The position numbers were made by a program, and so were the translations under genes. The notes beneath the pieces were generated by a model that was not told the DNA's origin, did not search any database, and saw only the letters and a list, made by a program, of their open reading frames with translations. From the NCBI RefSeq assembly GCF_900142005.1, contig NZ_FQZL01000029.1, forward strand, positions 1 to 49,277: a stretch of DNA of 49,277 nt, written 5' to 3'. Positions 14,713-22,844 of this stretch are shown here, piece by piece (within the stretch, counting starts at the first letter, position 1; the number at the start of each line of letters is the position of its first letter). This stretch comes from Dethiosulfatibacter aminovorans DSM 17477. GTDB lineage: Bacteria; Bacillota; Clostridia; Tissierellales; Dethiosulfatibacteraceae.

Positions 14713-16938
14713 CTACATCTTCTTGTGGAAGGTTCTGTTAATTACATCCATCTGCTGTTCCTTTGTGAGCTTGTTGAATTTGACCGCATATCCGGAAACC
14801 CTTATTGTAAGGTTAGGATATTTGTCAGGGTTGTCGTATGCATCAAGAAGAAGTTCCTTTCTCAACACGTTTACATTGAGGTGGTGTCCTTTCTGGCCGA
14901 AATATCCGTCCATTATTGTAGCCAGGTTGTCTATTCTGTGCCTGTCAAGCTTTCCAATGGCTTCTGGAATCACTGTGAAGGTATTGGATATTCCGTCCTC
15001 GCAGATGTCCTCGTACTGGAGCTTTGCTACTGAGTTAAGTGACGCCAGTGCTCCTGATGAATCCCTTCCGTGCATTGGGTTTGCTCCCGGTGCAAATGGA
15101 GCTCCTGCTTTTCTTCCGTCAGGAGTTGTTCCTGTTTTCTTTCCGTAAACAACATTTGAAGTGATTGTAAGTACTGAAAGTGTATGCTTGGCATCTCTGT
15201 ATGCCTTATGTTTTCTCAATTCATTTGTGAAGAATGAAAGTATTTCATTACCAAGGTAGTCCACCTCGTCCAGGTCGTTTCCATAGGCGGGGTATTCTCC
15301 ATTTATTTCAAAGTCTGTAGTCAGGCCGTTTTCCCTGACAGCCTTCACTTCTGCATGCTTCACTGCACTGAATGAATCCATTACTATGGAAAGTCCTGCA
15401 ACTCCAAATGCCATGTATCTTCCTACAACACCGTCATGAAGAGCCATCTGGCCTGCTTCATAGGCATACTTGTCATGCATGTAGTGGATGGAGTTCATTG
15501 TATTGACATAAAGTTCTGCAACTTTTGACAGCACAATTTTGTAGTTGTCCATCAACTGGTCGAAATCCAATATTTCAGCATCGATTTTTTCAATACCTTC
15601 GATGATTGTTTCACCTGTCAGTTCATCGACTCCACCGTTGATTGCAAAGAGAAGAGCTTTTGCAAGGTTGCATCTTGCTCCGAAGAACTGCATTTCCTTT
15701 CCAACTCTCATGGCTGAGATGCAACATGCTATTGCATAGTCGTCTCCATGCATAGGTCTCATTATATCGTCGTTTTCATACTGTATGGATGAAGTCTCGA
15801 TTGACATTCTTGAACAGTATTTCTTGAAAGATTCCGGAAGGTTCTCCGACCAAAGTACCGTCATATTGGGTTCGGGTGCTGCAGACAGGTTTGTGAGGGT
15901 GTGGAGGAATCTGTATGTGGTCTTTGTAACAAGTGTTCTTCCATCTTCTCCCATTCCGCCCAGTACTTCCGTGATCCAGTTTGGATCTCCTGCGAACAGC
16001 TCGTCGTATTCAGGTGTTCTCAGGTGCCTGATAATCCTAAGCTTAATTACAAACTGATCGATAAGCTCCTGTGCCTGAACTTCGTTTATTAGTCCCTTTT
16101 CAATGTCCTTTTCTATATATATGTCAAGGAAGCTGGATGTTCTTCCAAGTGACATGGCCGCTCCATTGTTTTCCTTGACTCCTGCAAGATAACCGAAATA
16201 AAGGAATTGTACAGCTTCCTGTGCATTCTCGGCAGGTACGGATATGTCTATTCCATATGCAGATGCCATGGTCTTCATTTTGTTGAGAGCCTTGATTTGC
16301 TCCGATATTTCTTCCCTGTTCCTCAAAGATTCCTCTGTGAAGGGGAAGGCCATCTCTTTCAGATAGTTCTTCTTTTCTTCAATTAGGTAATCTATTCCAT
16401 AGAGGGCTATTCTTCTGTAGTCTCCAATTATTCTTCCTCTTCCATATGCATCGGGAAGTCCGGTCATAAGACCTACAGATCTTGCCTTCTTTATTTCATC
16501 GTTGTATACGTCAAATACGCCTTCATTGTGTGATTTTCTGTATTTCTTAAAGTCTGCAAGAATATCGCATGGTACGTCAAGATTGTATGCCTTGATGGCT
16601 CCCTCTACCATTCTTACTCCGCCATAGGGATTAAGTAGTCTCTTGAGTGGACCGTCGGACTGGAGTCCCACTATTGTTTCATTGTCCCTGTCTACGTAAC
16701 CGGCTCCTGCACAGTCAATGGCTGCAAGCTTGTCTGTGTATATGTCGTAGATACCTCTTTTTTGTTCCTCTTTCAGAAGCTCTTCAACCTTTGCAAAGAG
16801 TTTGGCAGTCTTTTCCGATTTGCCTGCAAGGAAGCTTTCATCTCCTGTATAAGGGCTGTAGTTTTTCTGAATAAAGTCCCTTACGTTTATTTCATTTGTC
16901 CATGCGCCTTTTTCAAATTCATTCCATTTCTTAAACAT
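14713..16938 (-). CDS. pflB: Formate C-acetyltransferase (pyruvate formate-lyase)
   Basis: 741 residues from ATG 16938, which has GGAGG five bases upstream. A 40-codon in-frame extension is rejected because it lies in the riboswitch. The adjacent active-site cysteines are in IACCISAM and the radical Gly is in RVSGYAVKF near the C-terminus. It converts pyruvate and CoA to acetyl-CoA and formate in anaerobic fermentation, and formate feeds the one-carbon folate pool. A ZTP riboswitch with a terminator controls the gene, which makes sense because 10-formyl-THF shortage raises ZTP. pflA is co-transcribed downstream. Confidence 0.96.
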   Translation of the reverse strand: MFKKWNEFEKGAWTNEINVRDFIQKNYSPYTGDESFLAGKSEKTAKLFAKVEELLKEEQKRGIYDIYTDKLAAIDCAGAGYVDRDNETIVGLQSDGPLKRLLNPYGGVRMVEGAIKAYNLDVPCDILADFKKYRKSHNEGVFDVYNDEIKKARSVGLMTGLPDAYGRGRIIGDYRRIALYGIDYLIEEKKNYLKEMAFPFTEESLRNREEISEQIKALNKMKTMASAYGIDISVPAENAQEAVQFLYFGYLAGVKENNGAAMSLGRTSSFLDIYIEKDIEKGLINEVQAQELIDQFVIKLRIIRHLRTPEYDELFAGDPNWITEVLGGMGEDGRTLVTKTTYRFLHTLTNLSAAPEPNMTVLWSENLPESFKKYCSRMSIETSSIQYENDDIMRPMHGDDYAIACCISAMRVGKEMQFFGARCNLAKALLFAINGGVDELTGETIIEGIEKIDAEILDFDQLMDNYKIVLSKVAELYVNTMNSIHYMHDKYAYEAGQMALHDGVVGRYMAFGVAGLSIVMDSFSAVKHAEVKAVRENGLTTDFEINGEYPAYGNDLDEVDYLGNEILSFFTNELRKHKAYRDAKHTLSVLTITSNVVYGKKTGTTPDGRKAGAPFAPGANPMHGRDSSGALASLNSVAKLQYEDICEDGISNTFTVIPEAIGKLDRHRIDNLATIMDGYFGQKGHHLNVNVLRKELLLDAYDNPDKYPNLTIRVSGYAVKFNKLTKEQQMDVINRTFHKKM

Positions 16939-16960
16939 TTTGACCTCCATTGTATCCGGA

Positions 16961-17061
16961 CAAAAAACACAAAGACCGTCCGGACATTTAGCCCAGACGG
17001 TCGGCATTACACAATTTTCACACTCCCTTGCGGTAAACTCCGCAACTCCGTCAGTCATGTG
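16961..17061 (-). promoter_or_regulatory. ZTP (pfl motif) riboswitch with intrinsic terminator ahead of pflB
   Basis: In transcript order: CATGACTGACGG (from 17061), hairpin TTGCGG-AGTTTA-CCGCAA, GGGAGTGTG, a joining segment, then CCGTCTGGGCT (17000-16990). These match the conserved parts of the pfl motif (GTGACTGGCG, hairpin, GGGGAGCG, CCGCCTGGGC). The final element overlaps the left arm of a terminator: GACCGTC (17002-16996) with GACGGTC (16980-16974), then TTTGTGTTTTTT. This is the usual expression platform: ZTP binding stabilises the aptamer and prevents termination. The recognition is from memory of the consensus, not from a search. Confidence 0.85.
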
Positions 17062-17074
17062 AATTCTTAAGTAG

Positions 17075-17103
17075 AATATATACTACATTAGGGTGTTTGT
17101 CAA
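17075..17103 (-). promoter_or_regulatory. Promoter of the pflB-pflA operon
   Basis: On the minus strand TTGACA (17103-17098), 17 bases, TATATT (17080-17075), placing the start of transcription just upstream of the riboswitch. Confidence 0.75.
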
Positions 17104-17108
17104 CAGCT

Positions 17109-17153
17109 AATTTCGTGTGAAAACGATTGATGTTGAAAAATTCACACGAAATT
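17109..17153. repeat. 13-bp inverted repeat upstream of the pfl promoter, operator candidate
   Basis: AATTTCGTGTGAA (17109-17121) and TTCACACGAAATT (17141-17153) are exact inverse copies 19 bases apart; a third partial copy TTTTCGTGAA follows. The arms end six bases from the -35 hexamer of pflB. There is no T tract, so it is more likely a binding site than a terminator. Confidence 0.5.
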
Positions 17154-17171
17154 TTCGTGAATGGACATATG

Positions 17172-18071
17172 CTATTTCGTACTGGTCAGTACGGCAGCTT
17201 TTTTCTTTCTTTTGCCCATCTTATCATTTGAAGACATGAAATTGATATATCCTGCAAATATTATAAGCCCTGCACCTGCCATGAAGGAAAGTGTAAGCGA
17301 TTCTCCATAGAACAAAAATCCCCACAGTGATGAGAAAACAATGTTCAGGTAGGTGTATATGGAAAGCTGTGAAGCAGGTGCATATCTGTATGCATTGGTC
17401 ATTGCAAGTTGTCCTCCGAGGGCCATCAATCCTATGAGGCAGAGCTTCAGCAGTTCAATTCCAGTGGGTATTATGAAGTTGCTTAGCATAATCGGAAGCG
17501 ATGTTACCGAGGAGAACAGACAGAAATAGAAAACTATTGTTGAAGGATGGTCAGTCAGTCTCAACTGTCGTATCATTGTATATGCAGCTCCTGCACAAAA
17601 TGCCCCTGTAAGTCCGAGAAGTGCCGGTATCATCGGGATATTAAGCTTTGGATTAAGGATAACCATGAGTCCCCCGATTGCAACGAATACTGCAATGATC
17701 TGCGCAGGCTTGATTTTTTCCTTAAGGAATAGTCCGCTCAATATTATAATGAAGAAAGGCGATAGCTTGTTAAGAGCCATTGCTTCTGACAGATGAAGGT
17801 GAAGCACCGAATTATAGAAGAGGAAAACTCCAAAAGTTCCCAAAAATGCTCTTCCAAACATTAGCTTCTTGTTTGTTACCTTCAACAGGCCCCTGTCCTT
17901 GATCATGGGTATGGATAGGAATATGAGTCCTATGAAGTTTCTGAAGAACACCTTCTCCGCAAGGGGGAAGTGGTTTACAGATTTGACTGCTGTAGCCATA
18001 AGGGAGAAAAACAATGACGATGTAATTATCAGAATAATCCCCAGATTTTTGTTGTTTTTGATTTGATTCAT
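17172..18071 (-). CDS. DMT-superfamily transporter (EamA family)
   Basis: 299 residues from ATG 18071; GAGAG lies seven bases upstream, while a possible start at 18101 has none. Ten membrane segments in two EamA repeats are visible, the first starting LGIILIITSSLFFSLMATAVK and the second LIGLMALGGQLAMTNAYRYAPAS with the typical A-x-ASQLS motif, ending in a basic KKAAVLTSTK tail. It is an inner-membrane drug/metabolite transporter; the substrate is unknown. A Fur-like box lies in its promoter region, so iron or manganese control is possible. Transcribed separately from pfl. Confidence 0.85.
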   Translation of the reverse strand: MNQIKNNKNLGIILIITSSLFFSLMATAVKSVNHFPLAEKVFFRNFIGLIFLSIPMIKDRGLLKVTNKKLMFGRAFLGTFGVFLFYNSVLHLHLSEAMALNKLSPFFIIILSGLFLKEKIKPAQIIAVFVAIGGLMVILNPKLNIPMIPALLGLTGAFCAGAAYTMIRQLRLTDHPSTIVFYFCLFSSVTSLPIMLSNFIIPTGIELLKLCLIGLMALGGQLAMTNAYRYAPASQLSIYTYLNIVFSSLWGFLFYGESLTLSFMAGAGLIIFAGYINFMSSNDKMGKRKKKAAVLTSTK

Positions 18072-18117
18072 AATATACTCTCTTTTTTTATGACGCGACA
18101 TAGTCGCTTTGTCTTAT

Positions 18118-18132
18118 TGAGAATCATTATCT
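18118..18132 (-). promoter_or_regulatory. Fur-family box upstream of the DMT transporter
   Basis: TGAGAATCATTATCT fits the 7-1-7 Fur consensus TGATAATNATTATCA at 13 of 14 defined positions apart from one end base. It lies about 47-61 bases before the DMT start. Confidence 0.45.
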
Positions 18133-18223
18133 TTTGCATGATTCACAACCATCATAACACAAGGGGGAGTATTTGTCTACTAATAGGAGCTTGAAATTGT
18201 GAAAATGTTCATATCAAACGTTT

Positions 18224-18472
18224 TCAGCGGTTTTTAACAGCGTTTGCAATGAAAAGTAGAGTCGATCCAAACAGGAATAAAGCAGCATATATAAACATCA
18301 GGAAGGGGCCGCTGCCAAAACTGTAGAAAGGGTAGGGACCGTTTATAATCCATATGTACCTGTCGTGACTTCCATGGATGAACCAATGCAGGATAAAGGG
18401 GCTGAGGATGAACATGAACCCCAGCCCTGGAAGCAATTGCAGTATGTATGGAAGAAACTTATGCTTTATCAT
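18224..18472 (-). CDS. Small membrane protein, 82 residues
   Basis: Two membrane segments: residues 8-30 (LPYILQLLPGLGFMFILSPF) and 56-76 (FLMFIYAALFLFGSTLLFIA), linked by an outer loop rich in His, Tyr and Gly (HGSHDRYIWIINGPYPFYSFGSG). GGAGGTG lies upstream of the ATG. It follows the DUF4173 gene on the same strand by 66 bases and may share its transcript. No family is recognised. Confidence 0.65.
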   Translation of the reverse strand: MIKHKFLPYILQLLPGLGFMFILSPFILHWFIHGSHDRYIWIINGPYPFYSFGSGPFLMFIYAALFLFGSTLLFIANAVKNR

Positions 18473-18538
18473 TAGAACACCTCCGATATATCATGGATAT
18501 CTTAGCTCAAGGATATCTCATTTTGGTTTTTATGGACT

Positions 18539-20143
18539 TTATCGGGTTTCAAAATATTCCTCTGCGTTTTTATAAGCACTTCTATCCGACAGATTGAATT
18601 CAAACAATGAAAGATTTCTTGTTCCATAGTCCTTAAGGTTCTCAAAATATTTATCGACATAGTATTTCTGGCCTCCGATTTCCATATCTTTGAGTCTCAG
18701 TACTTCGGCAGATGCATCTGAAGACAGGTTGTAAAGGAGGTAGTCCATATCGATGTCGTTGGTTTCAACATACCTGTCTATATTTCTTGATGCAATATAT
18801 CCGTCTATGTTTACGGTATTGAGCATCAGAAATACAAGTAGGACCGATAGAAGTCCGTATCTGAGGAATTCAAAGCTTTTGTTCCAGATTCCGTACATGA
18901 GCATAAGGTTGAGGCCTGCTTCCGTGAAGAGGATGATGTAGACCAAAAATCTCAGCCTGGTATATCCATAGGTGTTTTCATAAAGGTTCATCCTTGAGTA
19001 TGAGGAGAAGACCACTATAAGCGTGAAGATGCTCAGAGTAGTAAGGAGAATCTTCAGTTTCTTCGTGTTTTCAAGTCTGGAAATATGGCTGCTCAAAAAT
19101 ATTGTTATTGAGAAGTTGATTACCGACAGTATCATCATCTGGAAGAAGCCGCTTCTTGCATATTCGGCATAGGTTATGTTTTCGGGAAGAAAATCCGTGC
19201 CGCCCAGGATGATATATTTCACCTGGATATATGAGAAGAGAAGAAATACCAGGTTCATAACACAAAGGAATACAGTAAGTGGAATCGTGCTGTCAAAGTC
19301 TGTTCTTTCTTTTGAGCTTTTTCTTTCCAGCAGTTTTTCGGCTGTTTCATCAGCAGATAGTCTGCCTATGGATACAGGACCATATGGAAGGGTGTCTTCC
19401 ATATTTGGAGCTTCATCTGCAGGATTATAGTCCAGGGATGATTTCTTTTCTGTTTTGTTGAGAATAGTACCCAGGAATCCGAACATGTAACCGGAAACCA
19501 GGAATATGATTAAAATATGTGAAATGAATCTTTCAAGTTCAATTCCCGATGTCATGTTTCTTGTGATCTTCAGCATTATTTCGTTGAATACCATGTCCGC
19601 ACTTGCCATGAGGGGTATTATTACCACCATTGCCAGAAGGCTCAGTACGAGACCTGCAATTATTCCATAAGTTCTTGATCTGTCCCTGGTACCGACGGCA
19701 GAGGATGAAAGATTGAAGGTCTTTTCCACCAGGAAGAAAAAACCGCCCAATGACCTTACGAACCTGTCAACAGCTATTAACGGAAGTCTTTTTTCTTCCT
19801 TGAAATCCTTTCTGGACAATGCAGGCAGTACGGCGAACATAACAGGTACGGCAAAGAAGTCAAGTATGGTTACAACAGATGAAAAGCTGAACCTGGCATA
19901 GGAAGATGACGTATACATTATTACAGCCGAAAATACCATGAATCGAATGAAGGAAAATGATTCGTCATCCTTCATGATCATATATATTCCACCCAGGAAA
20001 AACAATGCATAGAGTGGATAGTTGAGGCCTATGTTGTTTTCGTAGAAGAGAAGGTCGAAAATCATACCCAGTCCTATGGCATATATGAACATGAGGGTTG
20101 ATTTTGAGTTGCCTCTCTCATTAAGTTGAATTGCAGTATCCAT
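18539..20143 (-). CDS. DUF4173 (DUF4153-like) polytopic membrane protein
   Basis: 534 residues with about twelve membrane segments grouped in the N-terminal 440 residues and a soluble acidic C-terminus (YVETNDIDMDYLLYNLSSDASAEVLRLKDM...YFETR). A long cytosolic loop lies between residues 225 and 270 (KTEKKSSLDYNPADEAP...). The SFSFIRFM and SFIRFM start, and the final DYLL-NLS pattern, match the DUF4173/DUF4153 membrane family; no biochemical role is known. It starts on the stop codon of the XRE gene (TAATG) and completes the DUF2975-XRE-DUF4173 operon. Confidence 0.8.
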   Translation of the reverse strand: MDTAIQLNERGNSKSTLMFIYAIGLGMIFDLLFYENNIGLNYPLYALFFLGGIYMIMKDDESFSFIRFMVFSAVIMYTSSSYARFSFSSVVTILDFFAVPVMFAVLPALSRKDFKEEKRLPLIAVDRFVRSLGGFFFLVEKTFNLSSSAVGTRDRSRTYGIIAGLVLSLLAMVVIIPLMASADMVFNEIMLKITRNMTSGIELERFISHILIIFLVSGYMFGFLGTILNKTEKKSSLDYNPADEAPNMEDTLPYGPVSIGRLSADETAEKLLERKSSKERTDFDSTIPLTVFLCVMNLVFLLFSYIQVKYIILGGTDFLPENITYAEYARSGFFQMMILSVINFSITIFLSSHISRLENTKKLKILLTTLSIFTLIVVFSSYSRMNLYENTYGYTRLRFLVYIILFTEAGLNLMLMYGIWNKSFEFLRYGLLSVLLVFLMLNTVNIDGYIASRNIDRYVETNDIDMDYLLYNLSSDASAEVLRLKDMEIGGQKYYVDKYFENLKDYGTRNLSLFEFNLSDRSAYKNAEEYFETR

Positions 20144-20355
20144 TATTCTTCCTCCTTGCTGAATTCAAGTATGTCTCCCGGCTGGCAGTCCAGCTCCCTG
20201 CATATTGCCTCAAGGGTAGAGAAGCGGATTGCCTTTGCCTTGTTGTTTTTAAGTATTGAAAGGTTGGCATTTGTTATGCCCACTTTTTCAGCCAGATCCG
20301 ACAGGCCGATTTTTCTCTTTGCCATCATGACATCAAGATTTACAATAATTTTCAT
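20143..20355 (-). CDS. YozG-like XRE-family transcriptional regulator
   Basis: 70 residues that are a single Cro/C1-type helix-turn-helix: MMAKRKIGLSDLAEKVGITNANLSILKNNKAKAIRFSTLEAICRELDCQPGDILEF. This exact type, with GITNANLS and CQPGDIL, is the regulator that accompanies DUF2975 genes in many Firmicutes. It binds DNA and probably autoregulates the operon through the membrane partner. It lies nine bases after the DUF2975 gene and overlaps the next gene by one base. Confidence 0.9.
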   Translation of the reverse strand: MKIIVNLDVMMAKRKIGLSDLAEKVGITNANLSILKNNKAKAIRFSTLEAICRELDCQPGDILEFSKEEE

Positions 20356-20364
20356 GGCGGCCTC

Positions 20365-20832
20365 CTATATTGTAAGGTCGTTTTCTTCTTTATATTTGAT
20401 AGCCTGGTTGAAAAGATCCGCAAGTACTATGCAGAAGATGCCGGCTATGAAGAAGATGAAGACCGCGATCATTGTCATGAATGAGTTGAGAAAGAAGATT
20501 TTGGATACATATGCAGCTCCGATTATGAAGGCATATATTCCCATCCTTCTAAGCGCCATTACGTTTTTTCGTATGAAGGGATTTGCATCCTCCATAGTGG
20601 TGAAGAGCTTTCTCAATGTATCCAATATGAGTACCGACAGGATGCCTGTAATATACAGAATGGCAATGAGTCCGTAGTACAGTGCCTGGCTGTAGAATAC
20701 GGATTGGATCCAGTTGAGGTAGAATCCCAGGAATTTGGGCAGTCCAAGAAGGACTATTACTGCTGCACCTTCCAACAGAAGAAGAAAGTATTTCATAAAT
20801 GACGCAAGTGAATTTTTTCCAGAATATTTCAT
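20365..20832 (-). CDS. DUF2975 membrane protein
   Basis: 155 residues with four membrane segments: residues 13-35, 48-68, 92-112 and 120-145. Between the second and third is the family loop LFTTMEDANPFIRKNVMALRRMG, where NPF-x-x-N-x-x-LRR-x-G is the DUF2975 signature. It is the usual membrane partner of YozG regulators and may control its activity. First gene of the operon; AAAGGAG is upstream. Confidence 0.88.
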   Translation of the reverse strand: MKYSGKNSLASFMKYFLLLLEGAAVIVLLGLPKFLGFYLNWIQSVFYSQALYYGLIAILYITGILSVLILDTLRKLFTTMEDANPFIRKNVMALRRMGIYAFIIGAAYVSKIFFLNSFMTMIAVFIFFIAGIFCIVLADLFNQAIKYKEENDLTI

Positions 20833-20918
20833 AAATCTTAAACTCCTTTAGCTTTAATGTTGTATTTCATTTAGTGATTCGGTGCCAAGATGTTTCAACT
20901 CCGATTTCTTTCAGTTTC

Positions 20919-20947
20919 AGTTTAGCACGGAGTTAATCAAAAAGCAA
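20919..20947 (-). promoter_or_regulatory. Promoter of the DUF2975-XRE-DUF4173 operon
   Basis: On the minus strand TTGCTT (20947-20942), 17 bases, TAAACT (20924-20919). Confidence 0.45.
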
Positions 20948-21015
20948 TAATAAATTATCGAAAAACAATAAAAATATATTGAAAAAGAAAATCGAGGAAA
21001 ATCCAGAAGTGTAAT

Positions 21016-21180
21016 ATTGATTGGACACTTGTTTTCCAGATATTCAATATTGTGTTGTGGGGTGTGATAATATATTTGGCGTACTATTTTTTCAAGAAAA
21101 GAAAGAACAGGCTTGAAAAGATAGAGAAGGATATTGAGGAACTGAAGGATAAAGTGGAATACACGAACAAATCTAAATGA
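21016..21180 (+). CDS. Small membrane-anchored coiled-coil protein without a canonical start codon
   Basis: An open frame of about 54 codons ends in TGA at 21180. It reads IDWTLVFQIFNIVLWG, a membrane segment to YLAYYF, a basic stop (KKRKNR), then a heptad-like helix LEKIEKDIEELKDKVEY. This is the layout of small single-pass proteins of the DUF4083 type. No ATG, GTG or TTG lies in frame upstream of the membrane segment; ATT at 21016 is the only plausible position and GAGG lies 18 bases before it. A perfect terminator nine bases after the stop supports transcription. It may be a gene with a damaged start or with a rare ATT start. Confidence 0.4.
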   Translation: MDWTLVFQIFNIVLWGVIIYLAYYFFKKRKNRLEKIEKDIEELKDKVEYTNKSK

Positions 21181-21188
21181 ATATGTTA

Positions 21189-21220
21189 ATGGCAGGCCTA
21201 ATCGGCCTGCCATTTGCTTT
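21189..21220 (+). terminator. Terminator after the small coiled-coil gene
   Basis: ATGGCAGGCC (21189-21198), loop TAATC, GGCCTGCCAT (21204-21213) followed by TTGCTTTC. It also lies just beyond the stop of the convergent nitroreductase gene. Confidence 0.75.
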
Positions 21221-21227
21221 CTTTTAG

Positions 21228-22007
21228 CTAAAGCAGCTCTCCCGTCCATTTCTTCAGTGCAACACGAACGGCCCTCGCCATTTCCTTGCTGAAGTCCGCG
21301 CCTGATTTCTTGGCGTAGAACATCTGTGCATAGTTGTCGGCTTCGTACTTGTTTGTCTTGACATAGAACTGGGCCCTTTCCTCGAACATTTCATCCAGCT
21401 CCTCGTCCGTAAGCTGCCTGTATTTTTCTTCAAATACAACGAATTTCTTGTCGAAGCGGTTTCTGTGTACCCTGTTGTAGTCGTCTTCGTAATATCCGAG
21501 ACACAGCATGGTAATGGGGTAGGTCCAGTCTGTCAGTCCTAGAAGTTCCCTGTGGAATTCGTAGTTTTCAATTATATCCCCTATATAGCAGGAGCCTATT
21601 CCAAGGGATTCCGCTGCAATGACGGCATTTTGCGCGGCTATGAGTGCGTCTTCGCATGCTATTATGAGATCCGACTCCTGAGGCGCTTCAAAATCTATGC
21701 CCACCTTTTCGGAATATTCCTTTACATTCTCCTTTATATAGTAGTCGAACCATTTTTGCTGGTCCGCAAGGAACAACAAAAGTACGGGAGCCTTGGCGAT
21801 GAAAGGCTGGTTGTCGCATGATTTACTGAGAATCTCCTTTGTTTCCTGGTCTCTGATAACCAGTATTGAATAAAGCATCATATTACCTGCAGTAGGAGCC
21901 TCCATGGCACTTTCAATTATAATGTCAAGATCTTCCTTTGAAATGTCCATGTCCTTGTAATTTCTTAAAGATACTCTGTTCTTTATGGTTTTAATAACAT
22001 CGTTCAT
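21228..22007 (-). CDS. Nitroreductase family protein
   Basis: 259 residues from ATG 22007, with GGAGC upstream; a longer frame to 22052 has no site. The flavin-binding N-terminus is KNRVSLRNYKDMD, the next contact is MEAPTAGNMMLYS, and GIGSCYIGDI is the third FMN motif. A C-terminal extension (residues 195-259) with YAQMFYAKKSGADFSKEMA is seen in the NADPH-dependent FMN oxidoreductases of clostridia. No ferredoxin domain is present, unlike the enzyme at 581. The cytosolic substrate is unknown. Palindromes near the promoter suggest control. Confidence 0.88.
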   Translation of the reverse strand: MNDVIKTIKNRVSLRNYKDMDISKEDLDIIIESAMEAPTAGNMMLYSILVIRDQETKEILSKSCDNQPFIAKAPVLLLFLADQQKWFDYYIKENVKEYSEKVGIDFEAPQESDLIIACEDALIAAQNAVIAAESLGIGSCYIGDIIENYEFHRELLGLTDWTYPITMLCLGYYEDDYNRVHRNRFDKKFVVFEEKYRQLTDEELDEMFEERAQFYVKTNKYEADNYAQMFYAKKSGADFSKEMARAVRVALKKWTGELL

Positions 22008-22185
22008 ATTCACTGCTCCTTTCCTAATATAACATTTGCTGTCACAGATCACATGACATAGGTGCTTTGCCTGAGCATATGATGCAAAATGGTTTCTTTA
22101 TTTTGATCTCAGAAAGTTTATTGTGTATTAAATTACTTGAAGCATTGTAATTTTATGTTTTAGGTTAACTTTCTTCGACAGAAAC

Positions 22186-22230
22186 AGTCACTTTGTGTCT
22201 GACGTGACTTTGTCACTTTTCTTTATTATA
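22186..22230 (-). promoter_or_regulatory. Promoter and GTGAC-type operator of the nitroreductase gene
   Basis: A minus-strand TATAAT (22230-22225) has a weak -35 (TTTCAT, 17 bases before). Directly after the start site lie the palindrome GTGACTTTGTCAC (22204-22216) and a further AGTCAC and CACTTTGTG (22186-22198), an operator-like set. The remainder of 22008-22185 is an untranslated leader in which I see no gene. Confidence 0.4.
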
Positions 22231-22317
22231 ACAGATTTGCAAAATTTATGAAATCGTATTCATGTTGAAGAACTGTATTCGTCCAGCAAAATGTTGGAAA
22301 ATCAATTATTTATAGTA

Positions 22318-22361
22318 TTGACATTGAAATCCAAAGGTGATAATATTAGTTACCTAACTAA
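22318..22361 (+). promoter_or_regulatory. Promoter and MarR operator of the marR-MATE operon
   Basis: TTGACA (22318-22323), 17 bases, TAATAT (22341-22346), overlapped by the palindrome TTAGTTA-CC-TAACTAA (22346-22361). A MarR-type 7-2-7 palindrome over the -10 and start site is the expected autorepression layout. Confidence 0.7.
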
Positions 22362-22412
22362 CTAAATTGAGTGGGAAGGGTCGATGGCCCTTTAAACAAT
22401 AGGGGAGATTTC

Positions 22413-22844
22413 ATGGTAGACAAATTTAAATTGCCGGGATATTTGATTGCTTTGACACATCATGCTTTTCATCTGAAACTGAATGAGAAGCTTCTAAAAT
22501 ATGGAGTCACTTCATCACAAAACAAGGTATTGAGGTGTTTGTGGGAAGAAGGCGGCCTTCACCAGTCTGAAATTGCAAAAGAAATGGATGTAAGGGCTCC
22601 GTCGCTTACAAAGCTTATTGACCAGCTGGAAAAAAAGGGACTTGTTGAAAGAAGAAGCTGCAAGGATGACGGAAGAGCAAAGAGAGTGTATCTTACTGAA
22701 GGAGGCAGAGATTTAAAGGAAAAATCTCTGGAGGCTGTATATCATCTGGAAGATGTTCTTTTCGAAGGATTCAAAGAGGATGAAAAGGGTGAAGCCATAG
22801 ACTATCTGACCAGAATGCTTGACAATATTAAAGAAGGTGATTAA
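22413..22844 (+). CDS. MarR-family transcriptional regulator
   Basis: 143 residues from ATG 22413, which has GGGGAG six bases upstream; the longer frame begins at 22371. The winged helix is complete: GLHQSEIAKEMDVRAPSLTKLIDQLEKKGLVERRSCKDDGRAKRVYLTEGG, with the conserved DDGRAKR-V-LT wing. It lies directly ahead of the MATE transporter with no gap and has a fitting palindrome over its promoter, so it most probably represses both genes until an effector, often a phenolic or other toxic compound, binds it. Confidence 0.93.
   Translation: MVDKFKLPGYLIALTHHAFHLKLNEKLLKYGVTSSQNKVLRCLWEEGGLHQSEIAKEMDVRAPSLTKLIDQLEKKGLVERRSCKDDGRAKRVYLTEGGRDLKEKSLEAVYHLEDVLFEGFKEDEKGEAIDYLTRMLDNIKEGD

Noticed and set aside
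16939..17058. 40-residue N-terminal extension of pyruvate formate-lyase containing several Cys
   Set aside because: The extension overlaps the ZTP riboswitch and its terminator, and the GGAGG site fits only the ATG at 16938.
17116..17132. Possible CcpA site TGAAAACGATTGAT upstream of pflB
   Set aside because: It lacks the right-hand half of the consensus and lies within the loop of the longer inverted repeat.
20917..21249. 110-codon minus-strand open frame opposite the small coiled-coil ORF
   Set aside because: No ribosome binding site, unusual composition, and it runs through the terminator at 21189 and the end of the nitroreductase gene.
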